In this document: one piece after another, positions 8,874-17,042 of the stretch
How positions within the stretch are numbered: the stretch's first letter is position 1
Layout: the number at the start of each line of letters is the position of its first letter
Origin: Protaetiibacter larvae
Lineage (GTDB): Bacteria > Actinomycetota > Actinomycetes > Actinomycetales > Microbacteriaceae
NCBI RefSeq assembly: GCF_008365275.1
Contig: NZ_CP043504.1
Span: forward strand, 2,108,001 to 2,172,000
Reading direction: 5' to 3'
DNA length: 64,000 nt
Notes under the pieces: generated by a model
What the model saw: only the letters and a program-made list of their open reading frames with translations
What the model was told of the DNA's origin: nothing
Database searches by the model: none
Made by a program: the position numbers and the translations under genes

Positions 8874-10199
8874 ATGAGCGACCCCGCCGTCGAGCGCTTG
8901 CGCGCGCTGCTGCGCCATGCCACCTACTCCCACGAGGGCGCCGCGGATGCCGACGCCGCGGTCGAGGCCTTCCAGGCGGAGCTCGCCCGCGCCTTCCCCC
9001 TCGTGCACGACCGGCTCGAACGGGAGACCGTCGCGGGGCGCAGCCTGCTGTACCGATGGCGCGGTGCGGGAGACGGTCCGCCTGCCGTGCTCATGGCGCA
9101 CCAGGACGTGGTGACCGTCGACGACGACAGCCGCTGGAGTCATCCCCCGTTCGCCGCCGAGCTCGTCGGCGACGGGGAGGAGGCCGCCGTGTGGGGCCGC
9201 GGAGCCGTCGACGACAAGGGCGCCCTGGGCGCGATCCTGGAGGCCGTGGAAGCCCGGCTGGCTGCCGACTACCGGCCCGCGGCGGACGTCTACCTCGCGT
9301 TCGGCCACGACGAGGAGGCGGGTGGCTCGGGGGGCGCCGCGATCGCCGCGCTGCTCGAGGAGCGCGGCATCCGACCCGATCTCGTGATCGACGAGGGCGG
9401 CGCGGTCATGGATGCGCTCCTGCCCGGCCTCGGACCGACCGCCGTCGTGGGGGTGACCGAGAAGGGCATCATGAACGTCGAGCTCGTCGTCGAGCAGGCC
9501 GGCGGGCATGCCGCCATCCCCCTGCCCGGCGGATCGACCGCGGTGCTCGCGCGTGCCGTGCTGCGGCTCGAGAACCAGCCCGAGGCACCTCATCTCATCG
9601 AGCCGACCATCGGACTGCTCGAGTCGCTCGGCACGCGGCTCGGCGGCGTCCGCGGCTGGGCGCTGCGCCGAGCGCGTCGCTTCCGCGGCCCGCTCGCCCG
9701 GCTGATCGCGCGCACGAGCCCGCAGCTCGCCGCGATGACCCGCACGACGCGCGCCGTCACGCAGCTGCAAGGCTCCTCGAGCCGGAACGTGGTCCCCGAA
9801 CGCGCCACGGCGACCGTCAACGTGCGCATCCTCCCGGGGGCGACCATCGCCTCCGCGATCGAGGACATCGCGCGCGTCATCGACGACCCCGCGGTGGAGC
9901 TGCGGTTCCTGGAGGGCTCGGAGCCGGCACCGGTCTCGCCCGCGCACGGCCCGGCCTGGGATGCGGTCGCGGCGAGCATCCGCGATGCCTTCCCCGACAC
10001 GGTCGTGGCACCGTACGTGATGCTGCAGGCGAGCGACTCGCGGTTCTACGGCGCGATCTCGGCGAACGTCTACCGCTTCCTGCCGTTCGACCTGCGCCAG
10101 GAGGAGCTGCAGGCGATCCACGGCATCGACGAGCGCATCCGGGTGAGCACCTACCGTCGGGCGATCGCCTTCTTCGACGCCCTCATCGGGCGGCTCTAG
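8874..10199 (+). CDS. M20/M25/M40 family metallopeptidase
   Basis: 441 residues, cytoplasmic. The di-zinc peptidase motifs are complete: MAHQDVV (His76, Asp78), GRGAVDDKG (bridging Asp113), GHDEEAGG (Glu147/Glu148) and a C-terminal IHGIDER with the last His ligand. The central lid domain (about 190-340) contains GGHAAIP and SSSRNVVPE. The MAHQDVV and WSHPPF elements are typical of the carboxypeptidase S/PM20D1 branch, which hydrolyses dipeptides or N-acyl amino acids. Its 3' end overlaps the convergent regulator by 17 bp. Confidence 0.9.
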   Translation: MSDPAVERLRALLRHATYSHEGAADADAAVEAFQAELARAFPLVHDRLERETVAGRSLLYRWRGAGDGPPAVLMAHQDVVTVDDDSRWSHPPFAAELVGDGEEAAVWGRGAVDDKGALGAILEAVEARLAADYRPAADVYLAFGHDEEAGGSGGAAIAALLEERGIRPDLVIDEGGAVMDALLPGLGPTAVVGVTEKGIMNVELVVEQAGGHAAIPLPGGSTAVLARAVLRLENQPEAPHLIEPTIGLLESLGTRLGGVRGWALRRARRFRGPLARLIARTSPQLAAMTRTTRAVTQLQGSSSRNVVPERATATVNVRILPGATIASAIEDIARVIDDPAVELRFLEGSEPAPVSPAHGPAWDAVAASIRDAFPDTVVAPYVMLQASDSRFYGAISANVYRFLPFDLRQEELQAIHGIDERIRVSTYRRAIAFFDALIGRL

Positions 10200-10785
10200 C
10201 CTCCCGGGCACGGCGCTTCAGCCGGCTCAGCGCCACCGGGGTGACGCCGACGAGCGGGGCCAGCTCGACCTGCGCCACGGCCGCGACGAGAGCGGGCCGG
10301 GTGCGCTGCAGGGCATCCCAGCGTTCCTCCGGCGTCAGCAGCAGCAGCTCCCGCTCACGTCGCTCGCGCTGCTGCGCGACCTCCGTCAGCCGTGCGGAGA
10401 GCGCCCGCGCCCACTCCAGCCGCTCGCGGGTGAGCGCGAGAACCGCGGCGAGCGGCAGCGCCGTCACCACGACACGGGTCAGGCAGCGCGCGCGGTACGA
10501 AGACGGCTCACCGCGCAGCACCTCGACCGAGCCGAGCAGTTCGCCGCCCTCGACGATCGACTTGGTGCGCGTGCGGCCCCCGGCGGTCGACACCTCGAGC
10601 ACCACGTAGCCCGCATCCACCCAGAACAGCTGCCCCGGCGTCTCCCCTGCGTCGAACAGCAGCTCGCCCGCCGACCGGACGCGCGTCGCCGCGCGGGTCG
10701 CGAGCGGCTCCCATCCGGGGAGCTCCGCCGCGGCAAGCGTCCGGAGGGCGGCGTGCAGGCGCTCGAGCGGCGAATCCTCACGCAC
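10183..10785 (-). CDS. Crp/Fnr-type cyclic nucleotide-binding regulator
   Basis: 200 residues from GTG 10785; TTG at 10800 is the longest alternative. The N-terminal 120 residues form a cNMP-binding beta roll (GELLFDAGETPGQLFWVDAGYVVL in part). The C-terminal region (about 150-195) holds a helix-turn-helix with LAPLVGVTPVALSRLKRR as recognition unit. In this subfamily (close to YeiL/Anr-like CRPs linked to SDR genes) the ligand is usually unknown. It diverges from the SDR gene at 10876, and such pairs are commonly regulator and target. Overlaps the end of the M20 peptidase gene. Confidence 0.8.
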   Translation of the reverse strand: MREDSPLERLHAALRTLAAAELPGWEPLATRAATRVRSAGELLFDAGETPGQLFWVDAGYVVLEVSTAGGRTRTKSIVEGGELLGSVEVLRGEPSSYRARCLTRVVVTALPLAAVLALTRERLEWARALSARLTEVAQQRERRERELLLLTPEERWDALQRTRPALVAAVAQVELAPLVGVTPVALSRLKRRAREARAAR

Positions 10786-10875
10786 CTTAACCCCGATCAA
10801 TGCGGCGACCGGATGCGGCCGCCTAGCGTCCTCAACACGCTATCGCCACATCGCCGCGACCAGGAGAGAACAGAC
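10786..10875. promoter_or_regulatory. Divergent control region of regulator and SDR
   Basis: TAGCGT (10824-10829) is a -10 candidate for the SDR gene, followed by a leader with GGAGAG as RBS. CTTAACCCCGATCAA (10786-10800) resembles an FNR/CRP half-site pair (perfect ATCAA on one side, TTAAC on the other), so it may be the operator of the divergent regulator. The operator call is weak. Confidence 0.35.
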
Positions 10876-11583
10876 ATGACCCGACACGCCGTCGTCACCG
10901 GAGGGACCGCGGGAATCGGCCGCGAGCTCGTCGCCCAGCTCATCGAAGACGGCTGGGAGGTGCACTGCTGCGGGCGCTCGCGCGCGGCACTCGACGAGCT
11001 CGCCGCGCACCCGCGCGTGCACGCCACCCCGCTCGAGCTGCGCGACGCCCACGCCACCGCCGCCTGGGCGGAGCAGCTCGAGCGGGCCACCGACGGCCGG
11101 ATCGGGCTCCTGCTGCTCAACGCGGGCGTGCAGCACGAGGGTCCGCACGAGCGGCGCACCCCCGCATCCATCGCCGACGAGGTGGCGGTGAACCTCACGG
11201 CGCCCGCCCTGCTCACGGCGCGGCTCTGGCGGGCGCTGCGCGCCGCCGACGGTGCGGTCGTGTTCGTCTCGAGCGGGCTCGCGCTCGTGCCCCGCACCGA
11301 TGCGGCCCTGTACTCCGCGACCAAGGCGGCGCTGTCCTCGTTCGCGACCGCTCTGCGCAGGCGCCCCGAACGCGGCGTCGCCGTGACGGATGTGCTGCTG
11401 CCGATGGTCGACACCGCCATGACCGCAGGGCGAGGCGACGGCGGCAAGCTGCAGGCGCGCGAGGCGGCCCGGGCGATCCTCGCGGCGGCGCGCGCCGACC
11501 GCCGCGTCGGGATCGGGCGGGCGCGCGCGCTCCCGGCGCTCGCATGGGCCGCGCCGTGGCTTGCGCGGCGTGTGATCCGCTGA
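10876..11583 (+). CDS. SDR family NAD(P)-dependent oxidoreductase
   Basis: 235 residues from ATG 10876, preceded by AGGAGAG. Rossmann motif TGGTAGIG at 9-16, NAG-like LLLLNAGVQHEG near 78-88, and the catalytic SS-x(n)-YSATK (Ser, Tyr, Lys). The region resembles DltE-like/SDR5 proteins that are often encoded opposite a Crp/Fnr regulator. Substrate unknown. The hydrophobic C-terminus (ALAWAAPWLARRVIR) may lie on the membrane. Confidence 0.85.
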   Translation: MTRHAVVTGGTAGIGRELVAQLIEDGWEVHCCGRSRAALDELAAHPRVHATPLELRDAHATAAWAEQLERATDGRIGLLLLNAGVQHEGPHERRTPASIADEVAVNLTAPALLTARLWRALRAADGAVVFVSSGLALVPRTDAALYSATKAALSSFATALRRRPERGVAVTDVLLPMVDTAMTAGRGDGGKLQAREAARAILAAARADRRVGIGRARALPALAWAAPWLARRVIR

Positions 11584-11589
11584 CGCGGC

Positions 11590-12477
11590 TCAGGTGCCCG
11601 GGGCGGTCTTCGCGATCCAGCCGTCGAGCTTCGAGGGCTTGTCGGTGACGATCCCGTCGACGCCGAGCCCGAGCGCCTCGCTCCAGCGCTGCTTCGAGTT
11701 GAGGGTGTAGACGAGCATCCCGAGGCCGGCCGCGTGCATGCGCGTGACGGCATCCGGGCTCCGCTCGAGCGACTTCGGCGTCGTCATGAGCGCGATCGCC
11801 TCGTACTGCTGCGCGAGCGCCACCGGATCCTTCGGGAGACTGCGGATGTTGATGACGCGCGGGATGGCGGGCGCCGCGAGGGCGAGGCTCTCGACCGTGG
11901 GGAGCTCGAAGCTCGCGAAGATGATGCGGTTCTGCACCCCGCGTGCGTACACGCCGCCGAGGATGCCGCGCACCTGATCCGGCGTCCAGATGCCCTTGAG
12001 CTCGACGATGGCCTTCTTGCGGCAGCCGGCGAGCACATCGAGGAACTCCTCGAAGGTCGGCACCTGCACCCCCGCGAACTCCGACGCGTACCAGGATCCC
12101 GCATCGAGGGAGCGGATCTGGTCGAGGGTGAGGGAGGCGACGGCGCCGGTGCCGTTCGTCGTGCGATCGACCGTCTCGTCGTGCATGAGCACGGGGTGGC
12201 CGTCCGCGGTGAGCTGCACGTCGGTCTCGAGGAAGTCGAGGCCGGAGTCCACGGCGGACGCGAACGAGGGGATGGTGTTCTCGGGGGCGGAGGCGCGGTC
12301 CCCGCGGTGGCCGGCCACGAACGCGGGTTCTCCGGGCGCGCGGAGGGCCCCCATCATGTTGCTGGCGTAGACGCGCACGGCGTCGGGGACCAGGAGCAGC
12401 ACCGCCACGAGGGCGAGTGTGACCACGGCGGACGCGAGCGCCCGTCGCACCGGATGCGTCACCATCGACACGTCCAC
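11590..12477 (-). CDS. Glycerophosphodiester phosphodiesterase
   Basis: 295 residues. GTG 12477 gives the longest form; ATG 12465 is equally possible. A single membrane anchor or signal (about 13-35) puts the enzyme outside the membrane. GDPD motifs follow: AGHRGD, PENTIPSF, LETDVQLTADGHPVLMHD (Glu, Asp and His ligands/catalysts), then VELKG and TDKPS near the end. It should cleave glycerophosphodiesters to glycerol-3-phosphate and an alcohol, for phospholipid or teichoic acid turnover. Preceded by about 70 bp of non-coding sequence and a palindromic repeat. Confidence 0.88.
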   Translation of the reverse strand: MDVSMVTHPVRRALASAVVTLALVAVLLLVPDAVRVYASNMMGALRAPGEPAFVAGHRGDRASAPENTIPSFASAVDSGLDFLETDVQLTADGHPVLMHDETVDRTTNGTGAVASLTLDQIRSLDAGSWYASEFAGVQVPTFEEFLDVLAGCRKKAIVELKGIWTPDQVRGILGGVYARGVQNRIIFASFELPTVESLALAAPAIPRVINIRSLPKDPVALAQQYEAIALMTTPKSLERSPDAVTRMHAAGLGMLVYTLNSKQRWSEALGLGVDGIVTDKPSKLDGWIAKTAPGT

Positions 12478-12548
12478 TTTCGACTCGGGTGCCCCGCCAC
12501 ATCGCGGGGTGAGCCGACAATAACACGCCCGTTACCGTTTTGTTACAC

Positions 12549-12620
12549 GGCGCGGCTGGAGCTGCGACCTCACAGCGGGAGGCGTTTCTCCCGCCGCCGG
12601 GTCGCGGCTCCAGCCGCGCC
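12549..12620. repeat. 72-bp palindromic repeat, copy 1
   Basis: GGCGCGGCTGGAGC at one end and its complement GCTCCAGCCGCGCC at the other enclose an inner hairpin GCGGGAG-gcgttt-CTCCCGC. The reverse complement matches the element at 34168-34239 at 67 of 72 positions by my count. It lies between the aldehyde dehydrogenase stop (12632) and the GDPD start, so it may also act as a terminator. Confidence 0.9.
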
Positions 12621-12631
12621 ATGAGCCAGCG

Positions 12632-13489
12632 TCACAGGAGCGACTTGGTGTGCCAGACGGTCTTCGTCTCGGTGAAGGCGAGGATGCGGTCGAGGCTGCG
12701 AGCGGGCACCCCCGGCTCGGGGCGGAGGACGCGCTTCAGGGTGTCGGCCGCAGCGATCTCGAGCTCGACCCAGTCGAGCCCGCCCGCTCCCACGAGGTCG
12801 AGTGCGTTGACATCGGCGTGAGAGGCGATCCAGGGAACGATCTCGGCCGGCGAACCCGTGAGCACGTTCACGACACCGCCGGGCAGGTCGCTCGTCGCGA
12901 GCACCTCGGCGAGGCTGATCGCCGAAAGCGGGTGCGCCTCGTCGGCCACCACGACCACGGTGTTCCCCGCGACCAGCGCGGGCGCGACGGCACGCACGAG
13001 GCCGAGCAGACTCGCACCGCCCTGCGGAGCCACGATCGCCACGACCCCCGTGTGCTCGGGCACCGAGAGGTTGAAGTACGGGCCGGCGACCGGGTTCCCG
13101 GCACCCGCCACCTGGGTGAACTTGTCCGTCCAGCCCGCGTACCAGACCCAGCTGTCGATCGCCTCGTCGACCTGGCGTCCGGCATCCGCCGCCGACACTC
13201 CCTCGGAGGCGACCAGCTCGGCGACGAACTGGGCCCGACGGCCCTCGAGCACCTCTGCCACCCGGTAGAGCACCTGGCCGCGGTTGTAGGCGGTGGCCCC
13301 CGCCCAGCCGGAGACCGCGGAACGCGCGGCGACCACGGCGTCACGGGCGTCCTTGCGACTCGCCTGCGCGGCGTTCGCGAGGAAGGCGCCGTCGGCACCG
13401 GTCACCTCGTAGCTGCGCCCCGACTCGCTGCGCGGGAACGCGCCGCCGATGAAGAGCTTGTAGGTCTTGGGGATGCCGAGGCGGGTCAC
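12632..13489 (-). CDS. Half-length aldehyde dehydrogenase, catalytic part missing
   Basis: 285 residues from GTG 13489, overlapping the stop of the preceding aldehyde dehydrogenase (GTGA). It aligns with the N-terminal, NAD-binding half of ALDHs: LFIGGAFPRSESGRSYEV, PQGGASLLGLVRAVAPALVAGNTVVVV and LPGGVVNVLTG. It then ends shortly after the region of the NAD-ring motif and lacks both the catalytic Glu (ELGGK) and Cys (GQxC). It is probably not an active enzyme alone. ALDH16 proteins have a second, non-catalytic ALDH domain of this kind fused behind the active one, so this may be a separately encoded regulatory or structural partner. Confidence 0.8.
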   Translation of the reverse strand: MTRLGIPKTYKLFIGGAFPRSESGRSYEVTGADGAFLANAAQASRKDARDAVVAARSAVSGWAGATAYNRGQVLYRVAEVLEGRRAQFVAELVASEGVSAADAGRQVDEAIDSWVWYAGWTDKFTQVAGAGNPVAGPYFNLSVPEHTGVVAIVAPQGGASLLGLVRAVAPALVAGNTVVVVADEAHPLSAISLAEVLATSDLPGGVVNVLTGSPAEIVPWIASHADVNALDLVGAGGLDWVELEIAAADTLKRVLRPEPGVPARSLDRILAFTETKTVWHTKSLL

Positions 13490-14994
13490 TGGTCCGCTCC
13501 CTTGGTCTCGATACGCGGCTGCGCCGCTACTCGACCGGCGGGGGCGAGGTAGGCGGTGAGGCCGTGGCGGCCGCCCTCGCGCCCGTAGCCGGACTCCTGG
13601 TAGCCGCCGAAGGGGCTCGTGGGGTCGAAGCGGTTGAAGGTGTTGGCCCACACGACGCCCGCGCGCAGCTTGTCGGCCACTGCGAGGATCTTCGCCCCCT
13701 TGTCGCTCCAGATGCCCGCCGAGAGCCCGTACGGGGTGTTGTTGGCCTTCGCGATCGCCTCGGCGGGGGTGCGGAAGGTGAGCACCGAGAGCACGGGCCC
13801 GAAGATCTCCTCCCGGGCGATCGTCGAGGAGGTCGTGACGCCCGTGAAGATGGTCGGCGCGAACCAGAAGCCGTTCTCGGGGAGCTCGCACGGCGCGCTC
13901 CAGCGTTCCGCCCCCTCCGCCTCGCCGATGTCGCTCAGCGCCCGGATGCGGTCGAGCTGCTCGCGGGAGTTGATCGCCCCGATGTCGGTGTTCTTGTCGA
14001 GCGGATCGCCCAGCCGCAGCGTCGTAAGGCGCTGCTTCAGCCGATCCACCACCTCGTCGTGGATCGACTCCTGCACGAGCAGGCGGCTGCCCGCGCAGCA
14101 CACGTGCCCCTGGTTGAAGAAGATGCCGTTGACGATGCCCTCGATCGCCTGGTCGATCGGCGCATCGTCGAAGACGATGTTGGCGGCCTTGCCGCCGAGC
14201 TCGAGCGTCGCCTTCTTGCGGGTGCCCGCGACGGCGCGCGCGATCTCGCGCCCGACGGCCGTCGAGCCCGTGAAGGCGACCTTGTCGACATCCGGATGCC
14301 GCACGAGGGCCTGGCCGGTCTCCCCCGCACCCGTCACGATGTTGACGACCCCGGGCGGGAGGTCGGCCTGCTGCAGGATCTCGGCGAACAGCAGCGCCGT
14401 GAGCGGTGTGGTCTCGGCGGGCTTGAGCACGACCGTGTTGCCGGCGGCGAGGGCGGGCGCGATCTTCCAGGCGAGCATGAGCAGCGGGAAGTTCCACGGG
14501 ATGATCTGCGCCGCCACTCCGAGCGGCTGCGGGTTCGCGCCGAGGCCCGCGTAGTCGAGCTTGTCGGCCCAGCCCGCGTAGGAGAAGAACCAGGCCGCGA
14601 CGAGCGGCACGTCGACATCCCGGCTCTCCTTGATGGGCTTGCCGTTGTCGAGGCTCTCGGCGACCGCGAGCTCGCGGGCACGCTCCTGCACGAGCCGCGC
14701 GATGCGGAACAGGTACTTGCCGCGATCGGAGCCGGAGAGCTTCGACCACACCGTGTCGTAGGCGCGGCGCGCGGCGGCCACCGCGAGGTCGACGTCGGCG
14801 GCGGAGCCGTTCGCGATCTCGGCGATGGGCTTCTCGGTGGCGGGCGAGATCGTCGTGAACGATCCGCCGCTGCCCTCGCGGAACTCGCCGTCGATGAAGA
14901 GACCGTAGGAGGGCTTCAGGTGCAGCAACGACGTCGATTCGGGCGCCGGGGCGTAGTCGAGGAAGCCGCGGCCGGTGGGCTGGATGTCCTTCAT
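13486..14994 (-). CDS. Aldehyde dehydrogenase (full length)
   Basis: 502 residues from ATG 14994. All ALDH elements are present: IIPWNFPLLML, KPAETTPLTA (NADP/NAD pocket), FTGSTAVGR, ELGGK with Glu265 and NQGHVCCAG with Cys299, then EEIFGPVL and the C-terminal PFGGYQESGYGREGG. In the deo operon the likely substrate is acetaldehyde from deoxyribose-5-phosphate cleavage, giving acetate. The last 16 or so residues (PAGRVAAQPRIETKGADQ) are encoded largely by a palindromic repeat element at 13504-13536. Overlaps the half-length ALDH gene by 4 nt. Confidence 0.92.
   Translation of the reverse strand: MKDIQPTGRGFLDYAPAPESTSLLHLKPSYGLFIDGEFREGSGGSFTTISPATEKPIAEIANGSAADVDLAVAAARRAYDTVWSKLSGSDRGKYLFRIARLVQERARELAVAESLDNGKPIKESRDVDVPLVAAWFFSYAGWADKLDYAGLGANPQPLGVAAQIIPWNFPLLMLAWKIAPALAAGNTVVLKPAETTPLTALLFAEILQQADLPPGVVNIVTGAGETGQALVRHPDVDKVAFTGSTAVGREIARAVAGTRKKATLELGGKAANIVFDDAPIDQAIEGIVNGIFFNQGHVCCAGSRLLVQESIHDEVVDRLKQRLTTLRLGDPLDKNTDIGAINSREQLDRIRALSDIGEAEGAERWSAPCELPENGFWFAPTIFTGVTTSSTIAREEIFGPVLSVLTFRTPAEAIAKANNTPYGLSAGIWSDKGAKILAVADKLRAGVVWANTFNRFDPTSPFGGYQESGYGREGGRHGLTAYLAPAGRVAAQPRIETKGADQ
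13504..13536. repeat. Palindromic repeat inside aldehyde dehydrogenase 3' end
   Basis: GGTCTCGATACGCGGCTGC and its continuation to CTCGACC form a dyad (GGTC...GACC with GGC-tgc-GCC at the centre). It resembles the elements at 53202-53444, sharing TCTCGATAC and the CTCGA-C end. It encodes the GRVAAQPRIET tail of the enzyme. Confidence 0.7.
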
Positions 14995-15005
14995 GTCGTG
15001 CGTCC

Positions 15006-16016
15006 TCAGTCGATCGTGACGTAGTCGGGGCCGGAGTAGTGGCCGGTGCGGAGCTTCTGGCGCTGCAGGAGCACGTCGTTGAGCAGGCTCGAGGCGCCGA
15101 AGCGGAACAGGTGCGGCTGCAGCCACTGCTCGCCGACCGTCTCGGCGACGGTCACGAGGTACTTGACGGCGTCCTTCGAGCTGCGGATGCCGCCCGCGGG
15201 CTTGACCCCCACGTACTCCCCCGTGAGCCGGTGCCAGTCGCGCACCGCCTCGAGCATGAGCAGCGTCACCGGCAGCGTCGCAGCGGGCGCGACCTTGCCG
15301 GTGGAGGTCTTGATGAAGTCGCCTCCCGCGAGGATCGCGAGCCAGGATGCCCGGCGCACGTTGTCGTAGCCGTACAGCTCGCCCGTCTCGAGGATCACCT
15401 TGAGGCTCGCGAAGCTGCCGTCGTCGCGGCGACAGGCCTCCTTGACGGCCACGATCTGCTCGAAGACGGTGCCGTAGTCGCCCGCGAGGAACGCCCCGCG
15501 GTCGATGACCATGTCGATCTCGTCGGCGCCCGCCGCAACGGCATCGCGCGTGTCGGCGAGCTTGACCGCGAGCGAGGCGCGCCCGGAGGGGAAGGCGGTC
15601 GCGACGGCGGCGACCGAGACGAGGCCGTCGTCCGGGTCGCCGTGGGCGGCGCCGAGCGCCTCGACCGCCGCCGGCACCATGTCGCCGTAGACGCACACCG
15701 CCGCCACCCGCGGGGTGGTGGGGTCCGAGGCGTCCGGGGTGAGCGCCTTCGCGACGAGCGAGCGCACCTTGCCGGGCGTGTCGGCGCCTTCGAGGGTGGT
15801 GAGGTCGATGAGCTCGATGATGCGATCGAGCGCCCACGCCTTGGAGCTCGTCTTGATCGAGCGGGTGCCGAGGGCTGCTGCGCGCTGCTCGAGGCCCACG
15901 GCATCCACCCCGCTCAGACCGTCGAGATACTGCCGCAGGCCGCGTTCCGTGAGGTCGCCGCCCAGCAGCCGCACGGCGCGCTCGGCGGGTGCCAGAGCCG
16001 TGGATGGGATGCTCAT
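15006..16016 (-). CDS. deoC: Deoxyribose-phosphate aldolase
   Basis: 336 residues from ATG 16016 (ATGA overlap with the regulator stop). Class I aldolase that splits 2-deoxyribose-5-phosphate into glyceraldehyde-3-phosphate and acetaldehyde. Visible motifs: DFIKTSTGK with the Schiff-base or proton-relay lysine, VGVKPAGGIRSS with the second active-site lysine, and VAAVCVYGDMV near the start of the barrel. Longer than E. coli DeoC because of an N-terminal extension of about 60 residues. The downstream aldehyde dehydrogenase would oxidise the acetaldehyde. Confidence 0.95.
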   Translation of the reverse strand: MSIPSTALAPAERAVRLLGGDLTERGLRQYLDGLSGVDAVGLEQRAAALGTRSIKTSSKAWALDRIIELIDLTTLEGADTPGKVRSLVAKALTPDASDPTTPRVAAVCVYGDMVPAAVEALGAAHGDPDDGLVSVAAVATAFPSGRASLAVKLADTRDAVAAGADEIDMVIDRGAFLAGDYGTVFEQIVAVKEACRRDDGSFASLKVILETGELYGYDNVRRASWLAILAGGDFIKTSTGKVAPAATLPVTLLMLEAVRDWHRLTGEYVGVKPAGGIRSSKDAVKYLVTVAETVGEQWLQPHLFRFGASSLLNDVLLQRQKLRTGHYSGPDYVTID

Positions 16017-16951
16017 GAGTCCTCCAGGAGTGCGCGAGCGGTCGATTCGTCGGTGATGAGCACGGTGCACAGGCCGCTCAGCACGACCGCCCGCGCGATG
16101 TCGTGCTTGGCCTGACCCGCGACCACGAAGATCGCCGTGGATGCGGCGCGCAGGTGGTCGAGTCCCAGTCCCAGTGTGCGCTCGTCGAGCGCCGGATCCA
16201 CGATGTTGCCGTTGGCGTCGATGTAGCGCCCCACGACATCGCCGATGGCCCCCTTGCGGGCGAGCTCCTCGACGTCCTCGGCGCGCAGGTAGCCGCTCTC
16301 CACGAGCGCGGAATGCTCGTCGCCGACGCCCGCGCTGTAGAGGTAGGCGTGGGCGGATGCCGCCCGCTCGAGCACCGCCGCGACGGTGCGATCCGACTCG
16401 ATGGCCTGCTTGGTGGACAGCCGTTCGAGGATGGCGGGGCTCGGCAGCAGCACCACCTGGCCGCGCCCGCGGTGGGCGATCGTGGAGGCGAGCGTCGCGG
16501 CCGTGCCGGGGCGCCGGTTGAGGCTCACCCCGCCGTTGATCTGCACGACCGTGACCCCGGTGGCCCACCCGTCGGGGATCCGTTCGGCCACCTCGGTGAG
16601 GGTGCGACCCCAGCTCACCCCGAGCACCCGCGGCACGGGCCGCAGGCTGGTGAGGAAGTCGGCCGCGGCCTGCGCGACACGCGCGGTCACGCCGAGCTCG
16701 CCCTCGGGGGTGGGCACGACGACGGCGTCGACGAGACCGAAGCGCTCGCGCAACTGCCGCTCGACGGTCAGGCGACGCGCGCGCGGATGCACGATCTCGA
16801 TGCGCACGATGCCCCGCTCGCGCGCCTCGGCGAGCAGGCGGCCCGCCTTCCAGCGCGAGATGCCGAGCAGTCCGCCGATCTCGTCCTGCGTCTTGTTCTC
16901 GTCGTAGTAGAGCTCGGCGACGCGCACCGCGAGCAGTTCCTCGTCCATCAT
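16013..16951 (-). CDS. SorC/DeoR-type sugar-binding transcriptional regulator
   Basis: 312 residues. N-terminal helix-turn-helix (TQDEIGGLLGISRWKAGRLL, about 21-40) followed by a sugar-phosphate-binding domain (about 60-310) with GVSWGRTL and SAGVGDEHS. In Bacillus the homologous DeoR binds deoxyribose-5-phosphate and represses deo genes. Here it is the first gene of the operon with deoC and two ALDH genes, so it probably controls itself. Two adjacent ATGs (16951, 16948); GAGGCGAGGAG lies just upstream, and TAGCGT further up is the -10 candidate. Confidence 0.9.
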   Translation of the reverse strand: MMDEELLAVRVAELYYDENKTQDEIGGLLGISRWKAGRLLAEARERGIVRIEIVHPRARRLTVERQLRERFGLVDAVVVPTPEGELGVTARVAQAAADFLTSLRPVPRVLGVSWGRTLTEVAERIPDGWATGVTVVQINGGVSLNRRPGTAATLASTIAHRGRGQVVLLPSPAILERLSTKQAIESDRTVAAVLERAASAHAYLYSAGVGDEHSALVESGYLRAEDVEELARKGAIGDVVGRYIDANGNIVDPALDERTLGLGLDHLRAASTAIFVVAGQAKHDIARAVVLSGLCTVLITDESTARALLEDS

Positions 16952-17042
16952 CTCCTCGCCTCGACGCTACCCGGACGCGTCCGACGGCACCACCATCTGC
17001 GGGTGGGCGTGCTCAGATGAGCAGCCGCGGGCGCGATCGGCC

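Noticed and set aside
5913-10211. A 1,432-codon open frame on the minus strand
   Set aside because: It runs through the helicase gene in another frame and then the antisense of the M20 peptidase; Arg/Ala/His-rich with no domain. High GC keeps frames open; the helicase frame has motifs and an RBS.
13486-15837. A DeoC-ALDH fusion protein
   Set aside because: The open frame upstream of ATG 14994 is antisense-like shadow of deoC in another frame; deoC has its own stop at 15006.
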